64,000 nucleotides of DNA from Lactiplantibacillus plantarum (GCF_014131735.1 NZ_CP039121.1:62001-126000), one strand, 5' to 3'. Shown: positions 17,401-29,516, numbered from the stretch's first letter. Numbers and translations are program-made. Notes: generated by a model from the sequence alone, not told the origin.

Positions 17401-17438
17401 TAATTGTTAAGATGCACATATGTGCATCTTAACAATTA
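17401..17438. promoter_or_regulatory. Perfect 38-bp palindrome between AraC gene and surface-protein gene
   Basis: TAATTGTTAAGATGCACAT is followed immediately by its exact reverse complement with no loop. It lies about 73 bases before the surface gene start at 17511 and 128 bases from the AraC start. It is followed by a T-rich run (TTTTATTTTTTAG), so as RNA it could form an attenuator-like hairpin; as DNA it could be a dimer operator or cruciform. Confidence 0.6.
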
Positions 17439-17510
17439 TGACTGAAATTTTATTTTTTAGCTTATCATAACACGGAATAAAAAAAGATTACTGAATTAGG
17501 AGGTTCTTTT

Positions 17511-19483
17511 ATGAGTAAAAAAATCTATGTCGGGGAATTGAAAACACATTACAAATTGGTTAAAAAGGGAAAGTCTTGGGTAGTAATAGGCATTACAACT
17601 TTCTCTGTCGGTTTGAGTGTGCTTTTCACTAACTATTCCATTCATGCGGATAGTGTGGATGTTGAAAATGATAGTATAGATTCAAGTGTCACTGGTACAG
17701 AGTTCCATACGGTTACTTTAAAATCTAGTGTTACAAAAAATAATGATAGTAATCTGAATGAAACTAATGAGGGTAGCCAAGAGATTACTAATGTGACAAG
17801 TATCGCAGACAGTCAAAGTTCAAACAATGCGGCATCTAGCAAAGAAGAAAGTGGTAGTAGGAATAAGACCACATCGACAATTGCAAGTTCAGCAAGTACC
17901 ACTGACAGTAAAAGTTCAAGCAGTACGGTATCTAGCGCGGAGCCAATAGCTGATAGCTAAAATATTGACAACAGTAAAGCTGTTTCAGTTACTCAGAGTT
18001 CAGGAGTTAGTGAGAATGAAAAAAGTACTGCCGAAAAACCAACTATTTCAAAAACAACTGCTATGAGTAGTAACAGTAATTTAGTTGAGTCAAAAGTTAC
18101 TACGAAGTCTGATCAAGTTGTGGCACTGAAAACTAAAGCAGCTATACAACCTAAGGCAGTACAAGGTGAAACAGGAACATGGGGAACGGTAGATTGGACC
18201 TATGATAATAGTACAGACACTTATACTTTCGGTGGTGGGATTGCTGGGACATCAGGTGCACCATGGCCGCAAAGCTCTAATTTAATATTTACTGATAAGG
18301 TAACATTACCGACTGATTGCAGTAATTTATTTTTTGGCATTCAAAGTATAAAGGGAGAGACCTGTTTAGATACGTCACAAATAACTAATATGTATAGCAT
18401 GTTTAGAACGGCTAAAGTAACAAATTTAGACTTAAGTTACTTTGATACATCAAAGGTCACAAATATGAATTGTATGTTTGATAGTTGTAACAGTTTGACA
18501 AATCTAGATTTAAGTAATTTTGATACATCAGAAGTAACCGATATGAGTAATATGTTGAAAAATCTTATAGGATTAAGAAAATTATTTTGGGACAAATACG
18601 GGTTCTATCAGCTGATGCAAATTTCCCCAATATTATAAAGACAGAAACATATTCCGGTAAACGGCAATATGTACAAGATATAGATGGCAGTGTTATCAAA
18701 GATGGTGCTACGTATACTTCGGCTGAATTGAATCAAGAATTACCTGCCGGTACTTATGAATGACCAAAATTGGCGATCATCTATACAAAAGATACCCATT
18801 ATATTGCGGGGCCAAATAATGGGCAATGGCAAGTTGAAGACAACTTTATTAGTGCTATTACTGGTAATGGTGAGACGTTAAGTGTTAATGATATGACCGT
18901 AACTTACGGTAGTGCGGGCCAACCAGATTTAAGTAAAGCTGGTACCTATACTGTGACTTACAGTTATACTGATGCTAGTGGCAATAAAGTAAGTTAAATG
19001 GCAACAGTCACGGTAGTTGCCAGTCAAGTAGGGATCAAAACGAATAATAGTACATTAATGGCAGGTCCGATGACTAAATGGCAAGCTGAATATAACTTTG
19101 TTAGTGCCACGGACGAGCATGGTAAGGCGTTAGATTTCAGTAAAGTGAAGGTCACGGAGAGTGTTGATCCAACGAAGGCTGGTACTTATACGATTACGTA
19201 TAGCTACACCGACGGTGCAGGCAATGTAATTAAAGCCACGGATACGGTGACAATAATTTCTCAATCAGGTCTAAGCACACCAGCGAAGCCAGGCGAACCA
19301 AGTAAGACGACAATGTCAGATGAATATAAGTTGCACAGGAAACCAACTAAGAATCAATATGTGTCTCACAAGTTACCTCAAACTGATGAAACTAATCAGC
19401 AAGTAGTATCGATAAGTGGACTATTAATGTTAGCTGTCAGTGGCATATTGAGAGTTCTTGGGATACGGAAACGACAGGATTAA
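17511..19483 (+). pseudogene. BspA-type LPxTG surface protein, broken
   Basis: After AGGAGG at about 17501 the frame starts MSKKIYVGELKTHYKLVKKG with a KxYKxGKxW-type signal peptide, like the adhesin at 10933. It has an in-frame TAA at 17958-17960, then continues in the same frame with a Ser-rich region. Next come BspA-like (DUF285) leucine-rich units (ITNMYSMFRTAKVTNLDLS, FDTSKVTNMNCMF). A frameshift near 18590 leads to a stop at 18636; the true frame carries on through a TGA at 18761-18763, two DUF5011/Ig-like repeats (with a TAA at 18995-18997), and the end LPQTDETNQQ, hydrophobic segment, GIRKRQD. So three nonsense codons and one frameshift inactivate a surface protein of about 655 codons. 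Confidence 0.85.
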
Positions 19484-19497
19484 GATTAGGTGGGGCT

Positions 19498-19908
19498 ATG
19501 TTAGAAGATAAAGACATAAAATTTCAACTTGAAATTTTTGAAAAATTATTACAAATACGCCGTCATATCGATCAATTGTTGACACTGGAGTTAACTGAAA
19601 CAAATTTATCTATGAGAGAGTGGGAGCTACTGATGTATGTTAATCAACTTCAGAAGACTAATATAAGTAAACTAGCCAGACTATCGAGAATACAAAAAAC
19701 ATTAGTATCCAAAAACATTTGGCAATTAATAAAACTAGGATTAGTTCAGTCACAAGTCAATCAAAAAGATCGGCGACAGCTCAACATTTCAATGACAGTA
19801 GAAGGTCAAAAACAAACAAGGACGATTGAAAGACAAGTTTACCGTAATTTAAAGAATCCGCAATTAGCTGAAGAGCTAATGGGCTTGTCAAAAAAGTCAT
19901 GGAACTAA
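19498..19908 (+). CDS. MarR-like regulator with frameshifted C-terminus
   Basis: The 136-residue product has a winged-helix region of MarR type: MREWELLMYVNQLQKTNISK (helix leading to the HTH), QKTLVSKNIWQLIKLGLV (recognition helix) and QKDRRQLNISMT (wing). It is about 90 percent identical to the gene at 25928 until its last residues, where one A is missing in the run after TTGTCA, changing KQVMELSRKLNRIS to KKSWN. The lost end is part of the dimerisation helix of MarR proteins, so function may be impaired. It starts 15 bases behind the broken surface protein gene, with GGTGGGG before ATG 19498. Target unknown; the repeated pairing with LPQTDE genes suggests control of surface proteins. Confidence 0.7.
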   Translation: MLEDKDIKFQLEIFEKLLQIRRHIDQLLTLELTETNLSMREWELLMYVNQLQKTNISKLARLSRIQKTLVSKNIWQLIKLGLVQSQVNQKDRRQLNISMTVEGQKQTRTIERQVYRNLKNPQLAEELMGLSKKSWN

Positions 19909-19987
19909 GTCGTAAATTGAATTGAATTAGTTCAAAAAATCAAATAAGAAATTGTGACTAAATTTTTCAATAAAAAAGACCATTGAT

Positions 19988-21268
19988 GGATATACTCCTA
20001 CCAAGGTAGACAAGCAAATAATTAAAGTTTGTCTATTTAGGAAGGAGTATTTTTCATGGGCCGAAAAGGTTCAAGGTATAGCCTGAAAGAGAAACTCTTC
20101 TATATTAGATTGGTGAAGGAGGGTGTATCGGCTAAGTCAAGCCGCCGAGAGTACGGTATTCATGATTCACAAGTAGCACAGTGGATCATGCGATATGATG
20201 ACGGTGGGCCAGAAGCACTGAGTGGTCGTCGACATCGACGCGCGTACTCAGAAGAACTCATGCTTGAAGTGGTCTAAGCATATTTAGCAGGCGGAACTTC
20301 ATATCCACAACTAGCCAGACAATATGGTATTCCAAATCGTTCCGTTATCTATCAGTGGGTTAACCGGTATACTAGTGGTAAACCACTCAGAGCCAATAGG
20401 AGGGCCTCCCCAATGAAAAACGATAGGAAAACCAATCAGATTGAACGAATCGAAATTGCACAAGGGACCATTGCCAATGAAATGAACTACGGCGCCGCGA
20501 CCACTCACTTCAATGTGTCTTATAGTCAAGTGTATGCCTAGGTCAAGAAATTCAAGCAAGGCGGCCCCGACGAACTCGCAGACCGTAAAGCTAAAGAAGA
20601 TAACGGTAAATTTACTGAATCAGAACTTAAAGATCTTGAAATCAAACGCCTTAAAGCACGGCTAGAACGTGTCTCTACGGAGGTCGCGGTTTTAAAAAAA
20701 CTCCAAGAGTTCGAAAGGATAGATGCACTTCAGAAGAAAAATATCAAACCGTTCAAACACTCTCACAAAAAATAAATCCCGACACTAATCAACCGTATGG
20801 CATCATTTTTATGTGTAACTATGTCGGAATCTCTTGTGCCGCATACTACAAGTAGACTCACCTTGAAGATGGTAGTCATGACTTTAACCCTGAACAGCCG
20901 AATATTACCTGGTTGACCGATTGTAGTGAGCTTTGATGGCACAACGCCTGCGCTAAAAGCAACCCATGGTGTCAAACCTGAGATTTTACACTCTGACCAG
21001 GGATTGGCCTACACATCAGGTGCATACAACACGTTTAGATAGAAAGCTTCTGGAGCCAATTTAAGACCGATGAGTTGGCATTCAAGCAAACACTCTCTGA
21101 AATTGAGCTCGTTAACATCATCAAGAAGGACATCAATTGGCATAACACGGCAAGACGCCAATTGACACTAAACGGCATGACCCTGGAAGAATACCAGAAT
21201 CATGCCGTTCAAGGAAGTGTATAAGATTTTAATTATTTAATAGTCTACTTGACACGGAGTCACTCCTT
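19988..21268 (+). mobile_element. Degenerate IS3-family element (IS150-like)
   Basis: The left end (GGATATACTCCTACCAAGGT..AGACAAGCAAATAATTAAA) and the reverse complement of the right end (AAGGAGTGACTCCG..AAGTAGACTATTAAATAATTAAA) are imperfect inverted repeats. Inside are an IS150-type orfA and a decayed orfB. The right end abuts the start codon of a vanished gene whose leader survives at 21269-21430. Boundaries are approximate to about 10 bases. Confidence 0.7.
20056..21224 (+). pseudogene. IS3/IS150-type transposase remnants
   Basis: OrfA starts MGRKGSRYSLKEKLFYIRLV (HTH of IS150 type) and is stopped by TAA at 20275-20277. The same frame continues as AYLAGGTSYPQLARQYGIPN, with a further TAG at 20539-20541, to the helix EIKRLKARLERVSTEVAVLK. 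OrfB survives only as scattered pieces: a start-like KYQTVQTLSQKINPDTNQPY, HNACAKSNPWCQT..LHSDQG region and the end ITLNGMTLEEYQNHAVQ. The integrase DDE triad is not preserved. Confidence 0.8.
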
Positions 21269-21430
21269 CATAGTACCGTCCTTTTAGTTTCGATAAATGA
21301 TAGTGATTGTGACATGGTAATGCATTGTAAAATAAATTTCATCAATCATATGATAAATTATTTATAGTTATTAATAGTACCATGAATTACTACAGGCCAT
21401 ACTATACCCTTAGAGCGAAATTCAAAAAAA
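21269..21430 (-). promoter_or_regulatory. Orphan leader/promoter, duplicate of that before the GH25 gene
   Basis: Starting with the reversed start codon and ribosome site CATAGTACCGTCCTTTT, about 160 bases match 10266-10425 with scattered substitutions, including long shared blocks such as GTGACATGGTAATGCA and ATCATATGATAAATTATTTA. The gene it once served should lie to the left but is replaced by the IS3-like element. This implies a second GH25-type or related gene was present and lost. No gene lies from 21269 to 21717. Confidence 0.65.
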
Positions 21431-21507
21431 TTATGCTGATCACTTGTGATGGTTATATGATATCTTTATTGCATATTAATCATAAATATTTTGGAGAATT
21501 TGGATTG

Positions 21508-21629
21508 GAAAGCTTTCTTCAAAAAACGTTTAAATAGGTTTAGATTATATGAAATGATAATATAGTAATTGAGAAAAAATTATAAATTTTTTATTTCAGA
21601 CAAATTTGAATCATAAAATGAAAGCTTTC
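21508..21629. promoter_or_regulatory. Pair of GAAAGCTTTC palindromes before the WxL cluster
   Basis: The 10-bp palindrome GAAAGCTTTC occurs at 21508-21517 and 21620-21629, 112 bases apart, in the AT-rich region upstream of the cell-surface-complex genes. Both lie in the only stretch where a promoter for these genes can be. They resemble half-formed cre sites but lack the central CG, so an unknown regulator is more likely. Confidence 0.35.
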
Positions 21630-21717
21630 TAAATAGCAATTCATACCAATAGTTTAGATTACTGATTAGTTGAGATGTTATTTTTTGCTTCAGCATTTAA
21701 TCAAGGGGGATGGAAGT

Positions 21718-22035
21718 ATGTTAAAACACCAGAAGTTAAATTTAAAATTTGAAATTATATCTAGTGTTTTAGTAATGTGTTTTGTTTTAAGCGTATTTAT
21801 GCCAGTTTATGCAGATAATGATGCAGTAGGAACTACTAGAATTAGCTTTGTGTCAAGAACAAATCCTCAGAGACGACCTGAATCTAGTAGAAAACAACCT
21901 TCAAAAATTAAACATCAAAATAATATGATTTTACCACAAACTGATGAAAGTCAAGATAGTGTTTATAGTTGGATTGGCTTAAATATTATAGGGGTTATTA
22001 TATTCGCAAAACTTTTTTTATATTCTAAACGATGA
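21718..22035 (+). CDS. cscD: Small LPxTG protein of a WxL cell-surface complex (CscD-like)
   Basis: ATG 21718 follows AAGGGGGATGG at good spacing; a longer in-frame start exists upstream but would precede the signal peptide by 16 residues. The 105-residue protein has a signal peptide (hydrophobic 12-30, cut near VYADND), a short basic mature part and the anchor LPQTDES at residues 72-78 with a hydrophobic helix and YSKR. Small LPxTG proteins of about 100-130 residues are a standard member of the csc clusters of L. plantarum, which also encode a DUF916 protein and two WxL proteins, all found next here. The cluster is thought to form an extracellular complex involved in plant polysaccharide use or adhesion; its role is not proven. 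Confidence 0.75.
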   Translation: MLKHQKLNLKFEIISSVLVMCFVLSVFMPVYADNDAVGTTRISFVSRTNPQRRPESSRKQPSKIKHQNNMILPQTDESQDSVYSWIGLNIIGVIIFAKLFLYSKR

Positions 22036-22115
22036 TATAATAAAATTAATCATATTGTTAATGATTAACCATAGGATATACTGCGATTATCATTTTAGAA
22101 AGTAGGGGGATTTAT

Positions 22116-22697
22116 ATGATTTCAAAAAAAGAATTAATTATTGCTACTGGTTTAAGTCTTGCATTGTTTACTCTTAATACACCAATGATGGCAAATGCTG
22201 ATAGTACCACAGCAACTGGCCAAGGTGATACAACAGTAACGTTTACCGCACCTACAACGGGTAGTTTGGTTTTAAATAAAGTACCTAGTTATGACTTTTC
22301 GTCGCATGAATTGGCCAGCAGTTACAGCGGATTTACTGCAACTGGTTCACAAGCATATGATGTTACGGATTTGACAGGTGGAAATACAGGTTACACAATT
22401 ACGGCGAATGCAAGTACTTTGAAAAATGGAGCCAATGTTTTACCTGTCAGTACATTCACAACTACTACAGCAGACGGTGTTGCTGACGCTACAACCGGGG
22501 GTAAAATTTCCGGTACTAGTGCTGCTGTAAATATTTATCAGACCGCGAATACGGTAGCAACTGGTAATGAGAACTCAAATGGGAACCTTACCTCGGGTAC
22601 TACAGGCGCAACCATGGCTTTGGCAACAGCGAATGGCGTCAAAGCAGGAACATATAGTGGCACCATAGATTACAATATTTCTACTAATTTGGATTAA
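22116..22697 (+). CDS. cscB: WxL-domain surface protein with altered motifs (CscB-like)
   Basis: The 193-residue protein has a signal peptide ending near MANADSTT. The mature part shows the WxL-domain layout: the first block (VTDLTGGNTGYTITANAS, residues 83-100) and the C-terminal block (GTYSGTIDYNIS, 179-189). In normal WxL domains these contain Trp-x-Leu; here they are YTI (93-95) and YNI (186-188). WxL domains bind peptidoglycan non-covalently, with the two motifs important. The gene is second in the cluster, 80 bases after the LPxTG gene, with AAGTAGGGGGA before ATG 22116, and is followed after 2 bases by the DUF916 gene. Assignment rests on context plus the domain layout. Confidence 0.7.
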   Translation: MISKKELIIATGLSLALFTLNTPMMANADSTTATGQGDTTVTFTAPTTGSLVLNKVPSYDFSSHELASSYSGFTATGSQAYDVTDLTGGNTGYTITANASTLKNGANVLPVSTFTTTTADGVADATTGGKISGTSAAVNIYQTANTVATGNENSNGNLTSGTTGATMALATANGVKAGTYSGTIDYNISTNLD

Positions 22698-22699
22698 CA

Positions 22700-23761
22700 A
22701 TGAAAAGTATGAGTTGTAAGCAAGTCTCTTCTTTTAAATGTGGAGGCTTGATCATAAGAATGTCTTTGATGTTTTTTATTATTATGCTTGGCTTCTTTTT
22801 ACAGACAGCCAAGGCTTGGGCTGATACGGGAGCTGAATTCAGTGTAACTATAAATAAAAATAGTTATCAGGCAGATAACAGTAAGCCATACTTTTATTTA
22901 AAGATACCACCGAAAACAGCAACTATGTTATCTCTAAACATAATTAACCAGAGCAACCGGGTTAATAATTATACCGTAACAGCTAATCGCGCCTTGACGA
23001 ACTCAAATATGTTGATTGATTACTCGCCGATGAAGGCAGTTGCTGGATCTCATTTATCAAAAGATTTAGATTTCAACAATTTTATATCACCAAAAAAGTT
23101 ATCTGTTCAAGTAAAAGCACATAGCAGTAAAACTATTAAATTAAATCTTAAAATGCCCGCGAAAAGATTTGAGGGGATAATATTAGGGGGCATTTATGTT
23201 CGTAAAAATATTACCCAGAAAATAAAAAATGGATATACTAATCGATTTAATTATGTAACTCCCATTCTATTGAAACAGAATAATAACAAGGTAGTTCCTT
23301 CTTTAAAATTAAGAAAGGTCAGCTTTGCTACTCAAAATTTAACTTCAACAGTTAATGTAAATTTATCAAACGTAAACAAGGCATATGTGGACGATTTAAA
23401 AACCCATGCCAAAATTTATCGTCAAAGTAAAAAAGATAAGGTTATTATTGATGATAAACAGATTAATCGCTCAGTGGCTCCTAACTCAGATTTTGTTTAT
23501 CAAGTGCCTGTATCAGGTCAAAGTTTGAAACCTGGTACTTATGTGCTGGATTTTAAGGTTACATCAACAAAAGAAGCTAAGGAGTGGCACTGGATTCGGA
23601 CTTTCAAGGTGTCACCGGAAAATGCTCAAAAAGCGGCAACGGTTTCGTATAAAAGAATGGGAGTTCCTAATTGGATTTGGACCTTGTTAGGGTTATTGCT
23701 ATTAATATTATTAATTTTGGTTTATCTTTTGTTGAAAAAGAGGAGAAAAGATAAGGATTAG
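22700..23761 (+). CDS. cscA: DUF916/DUF3324 WxL-interacting membrane protein (CscA-like)
   Basis: The 353-residue protein has a signal peptide (hydrophobic 20-37, cut near KAWADTGA), a DUF916 domain over about 45-165 (FSVTINKNSYQADNSKPYFY; GIILGGIYVR), a DUF3324 domain over about 170-300, and a C-terminal membrane helix (IWTLLGLLLLILLILVYLLL) with a KKRRKDKD tail inside the cell. DUF916 proteins pair with WxL proteins and are now described as WxL-interacting proteins that bridge them to peptidoglycan. ATG 22700 follows the previous stop by 2 bases. Size and order match csc clusters. No lesion was seen. Confidence 0.85.
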   Translation: MKSMSCKQVSSFKCGGLIIRMSLMFFIIMLGFFLQTAKAWADTGAEFSVTINKNSYQADNSKPYFYLKIPPKTATMLSLNIINQSNRVNNYTVTANRALTNSNMLIDYSPMKAVAGSHLSKDLDFNNFISPKKLSVQVKAHSSKTIKLNLKMPAKRFEGIILGGIYVRKNITQKIKNGYTNRFNYVTPILLKQNNNKVVPSLKLRKVSFATQNLTSTVNVNLSNVNKAYVDDLKTHAKIYRQSKKDKVIIDDKQINRSVAPNSDFVYQVPVSGQSLKPGTYVLDFKVTSTKEAKEWHWIRTFKVSPENAQKAATVSYKRMGVPNWIWTLLGLLLLILLILVYLLLKKRRKDKD

Positions 23762-23784
23762 TTTTTTGGAGGAGCGGAAACTAG

Positions 23785-25596
23785 ATGGTTAAACGATTCT
23801 TAATACGATTGGGTATAGCGATGGTCAGCCTAGTTGGTTTTTGCTTTTTAGGTGTAAATCTTCAAATAGTTAAAGCAAGTATTACAGTATCGGGTAGTAA
23901 CTACACTGTTACAAGCGGTAATGATCTGTTTAATTTATTAGCTAATACTTCATCATATTGGTCAAGTAGCAATATACCGCCCGAAAACATGACAATTAAA
24001 GTGGCTAATACAGTTACTTTGCCAGCAAGTGACTCAACATTGTATAGTGGACTGAAAAATGTCACCGTTGACTTTCAACAACACCAGTTTTACGTTTCTA
24101 GTCCAACATCATCGCGGATTTTAGTTCCTAAAGCAAGTAGTGCACAGTTAACATTGTCTAATGTTAACAACACCAGCAACAGTACTAGTAATAGTATTAG
24201 TAATGTTCCAAGTCCGTCTGGTAATGGAGTAGGAAGTTATTATTATAATACCTATTATGGAATGTTGTTTTCAGCTGATTTTGGTTTGTCGGGTGGGACA
24301 ACTGATTGTTCAGCACAAATAACATACAATAATGTCGTTTATGATATGCCTAACAGTGTTGCATATAATCAACCGTTGACTACTTACTTTGTTCCAATAA
24401 ATTTTACTGGAAATAATACAATTAATACCTCTGTTAGTGGTCAACAGTTAGGAGAAATTCCCAATATTAAAGTAAGTTCCGGCACAACGACATTAAGTGG
24501 TGGGGATGGATCTGCAAAATTTGCTGGTGCGATGATCTATCCATATTATAATAATTTAAACAGTAAAGTTTTTCCCATTGATATTTCATCGGGGTCAACT
24601 CTGAATTTAGATAATAAAGATACTGGAGTTCCTATGTTTGCATTTATAGGAACAAATAATGCGGTAACCATTAATAATAATGGAACATTGAATGCAATTT
24701 CCACTGGTACCACGTCTTCTACCACATTATTTGGTACAGGGACAAATGGTGTAACATTAAATTCCAATGCTGGTTCAAAAACTAATATAAAAACTGGTAC
24801 TGCTGCTTTTAATTCAAAAATGAGCACAGTAAAATTGATTGGTAATTTTGCAAATACTTCTAGTACAGTGATTACTTCAACTAATTCTTCACCTTTAGAT
24901 AATTCGAGTTCATGGGGGAATAATAGTTTAATGACCGTAAGCACTGGAGCAAAATTAGCAACTTATAGCGGTGGCTTCAATGGTGGGGGATTAACTAATA
25001 ATAGTACGAGTACGATTCCTTTTAACTTTGTAGGTGGTAGCACTTCTCAAGGCTATACATCTACTGACGTTCCATCTGATGCTGATAGCTATCTGGTATT
25101 GACACCTAATGATTCTGTTTTTAATACTTTTGGAAGCACTGTAGATTCGAGTAAGCTAACGGCTATAACGGATAATGCAATGCTTATTTCATCACAGTTA
25201 ATAGGAACGGAACTTGGCAGCGGGACTTATAATTGGAATTATGGGCTTGATAAATTGACAAGTAGTAGTCAGTATCTATCGAGAACTTCTGGAGATACTG
25301 TGAAATTTCGGGTGATTGATACTCGCGCGGCTAAACCTAATTTTTCAATCACTGCTTCGTACACTGAAAAACAACTCGGACAACCATTTACAATGTGGTT
25401 TAGGAACGGGATGACTGAAACTCAGCTATCAACTAATGCACAAACGGTTTTGTCTAGTAACAATATGTCGGCTAATAACAGTGTTTATACTGCTACTTTT
25501 GATTCTGATTCTGGTTTATTGATTAAGGCAAATAATAAAGCTAAATCTGGAAGCTTTAGTGGGATAGTAGATTGGACCTTAAGTAATGGTTTATAA
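23785..25596 (+). CDS. cscC: Large WxL-domain surface protein (CscC-like)
   Basis: The 603-residue protein follows TTTGGAGGAGCGGAAACTAG. It has a signal peptide (to about residue 31, VKASIT), a long Ser/Thr/Asn-rich beta-rich region with pectate-lyase-like repeats of NGT and NNTI, and a C-terminal WxL domain whose distal motif is intact (GIVDWTLSNGL, W597-T-L599). The proximal motif has no Trp (FSITASYTE). In csc clusters the large WxL protein is believed to be the exposed functional component held by the wall-binding WxL domain. It ends 24-30 bases before traces of an older surface-protein tail. Ligand or enzymatic activity cannot be inferred. Confidence 0.8.
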   Translation: MVKRFLIRLGIAMVSLVGFCFLGVNLQIVKASITVSGSNYTVTSGNDLFNLLANTSSYWSSSNIPPENMTIKVANTVTLPASDSTLYSGLKNVTVDFQQHQFYVSSPTSSRILVPKASSAQLTLSNVNNTSNSTSNSISNVPSPSGNGVGSYYYNTYYGMLFSADFGLSGGTTDCSAQITYNNVVYDMPNSVAYNQPLTTYFVPINFTGNNTINTSVSGQQLGEIPNIKVSSGTTTLSGGDGSAKFAGAMIYPYYNNLNSKVFPIDISSGSTLNLDNKDTGVPMFAFIGTNNAVTINNNGTLNAISTGTTSSTTLFGTGTNGVTLNSNAGSKTNIKTGTAAFNSKMSTVKLIGNFANTSSTVITSTNSSPLDNSSSWGNNSLMTVSTGAKLATYSGGFNGGGLTNNSTSTIPFNFVGGSTSQGYTSTDVPSDADSYLVLTPNDSVFNTFGSTVDSSKLTAITDNAMLISSQLIGTELGSGTYNWNYGLDKLTSSSQYLSRTSGDTVKFRVIDTRAAKPNFSITASYTEKQLGQPFTMWFRNGMTETQLSTNAQTVLSSNNMSANNSVYTATFDSDSGLLIKANNKAKSGSFSGIVDWTLSNGL

Positions 25597-25624
25597 ATCT
25601 TTTTGTTAAGCATTTATATCAGTT

Positions 25625-25913
25625 GAACTGAGCACACCAGTGAAATCTGGTAAACCAATTGAACCAATTACATCAGTGGTATTGGGTAAACCGGTTAGGT
25701 CAAGCATATCAGTGAAGTCAGGCAAGCCCAGCAAACTGACGTTGTTAGATTGAGATAAGTTGTACAAGGAAATCGACTGGGAATCAATATGTGTGTCACA
25801 AGTTGCCTCAAATTGATGAAACTAATCAGCAAGGATTATCGATAAGTAGAATATTGAAGCTAGCTGTCAGTGGCATATTGGGAGTTCTTGGGATACGGAA
25901 ACACCAGGATTAA
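25625..25913 (+). pseudogene. Tail remnant of an LPxTG surface protein
   Basis: Pieces in different frames code the proline linker (PVKSGKPIEPITSVVLGKPV) and the anchor LPQIDETNQQGLSIS, hydrophobic segment and GVLGIRKHQD ending TAA 25911-25913. It is clearly the same tail as that of the broken gene ending at 19483 (LPQTDETNQQ, GIRKRQD), with several frameshifts and LPQT changed to LPQI. The body of the gene is missing; the WxL cluster lies where it should be. Confidence 0.8.
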
Positions 25914-25927
25914 GATGAGGTGGGGCT

Positions 25928-26374
25928 ATGCTAGAAAATATAGACATAAAATTTCAACTTGAAATTTTAGAGAAATTATTAAAAATACGCCGTCATATCG
26001 ATCAATTGTTGACACTGGAGTTAACTGAAACGAGCTTATCTATGAGAGAGTGGGAGTTACTGATGTATGTTGGTCAACTTCAGAAGACTAATATAAGTAA
26101 ACTAGCAAGTCTATCGAGAACACAAAAAACATTAGTATCCAAAAATATTTGGCAATTAATAAAACTAGGGTTAGTTCAGTCACAAGTCAATCAAAAAGAT
26201 CGGCGACAGCTCAGTTTTTCAATGACAATAGAAGGTCAAAAACAAATAAGGACGATTGAAAGACAAGTTTCCCGCAATTTAAAGAATCCACAATTAGCTG
26301 CAGAGCTAATGGGCTTGTCAAAACAAGTCATGGAACTAAGTCGTAAGTTGAATAGAATTAGCTTAAAAAATTAA
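25928..26374 (+). CDS. MarR-like regulator (intact copy)
   Basis: The 148-residue protein has the MarR winged-helix pattern: N-terminal dimerisation helix (DIKFQLEILEKLLKIRRHID), HTH (NISKLASLSRTQKTLVSKNI), wing (QKDRRQLSFSMTIEG) and C-terminal helix (KQVMELSRKLNRISLKN). It is a near copy of the product at 19498 but keeps the full C-terminus. GGTGGGG precedes ATG 25928, 14 bases after the stop of the LPxTG tail remnant, the same arrangement as at 19483/19498. A terminator follows at 26403. It could regulate the surface genes of the island; no operator was identified and no ligand is suggested. Confidence 0.75.
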   Translation: MLENIDIKFQLEILEKLLKIRRHIDQLLTLELTETSLSMREWELLMYVGQLQKTNISKLASLSRTQKTLVSKNIWQLIKLGLVQSQVNQKDRRQLSFSMTIEGQKQIRTIERQVSRNLKNPQLAAELMGLSKQVMELSRKLNRISLKN

Positions 26375-26402
26375 ATAAGAAGTTGTGACTAAATTTTTTA
26401 AC

Positions 26403-26447
26403 AAAAACTGGAGTGTGAAAATCTGTGAATTTTCGCACTCCAGTTTT
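26403..26447 (+). terminator. Terminator after MarR-like gene
   Basis: AAAACTGGAGTGTGAAAAT pairs with ATTTTCGCACTCCAGTTTT around CTGTGA with one G-U pair, giving a 19-bp stem ending in a T-run. Confidence 0.85.
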
Positions 26448-26483
26448 GGGTCTCTGTCAACCGGTGTTGATGAAGTTATATTT

Positions 26484-29253
<2,770 letters not shown>

Positions 29254-29516
29254 TCGCTTTCAATTGGTTTTGGTCGACTTGATTGTAGCACAAGCCGATA
29301 TGTCCTTTTGTTGTACATAAAAATGGTATTGATGGATTTTATCCATTAACACTAAATATCATAGGCCCCAAACTAACTTCCATCAACAATCAGTATATGT
29401 TGACGTTACGGCGTTTTGTATTCAATTCGACGTAACATGAAACTCATTCAATTTTTTCCTGTTTAATTGTTCAGATTAAGGTGAAAAAATTCAGAATTGT
29501 TCAAATGGAGGGCAAT

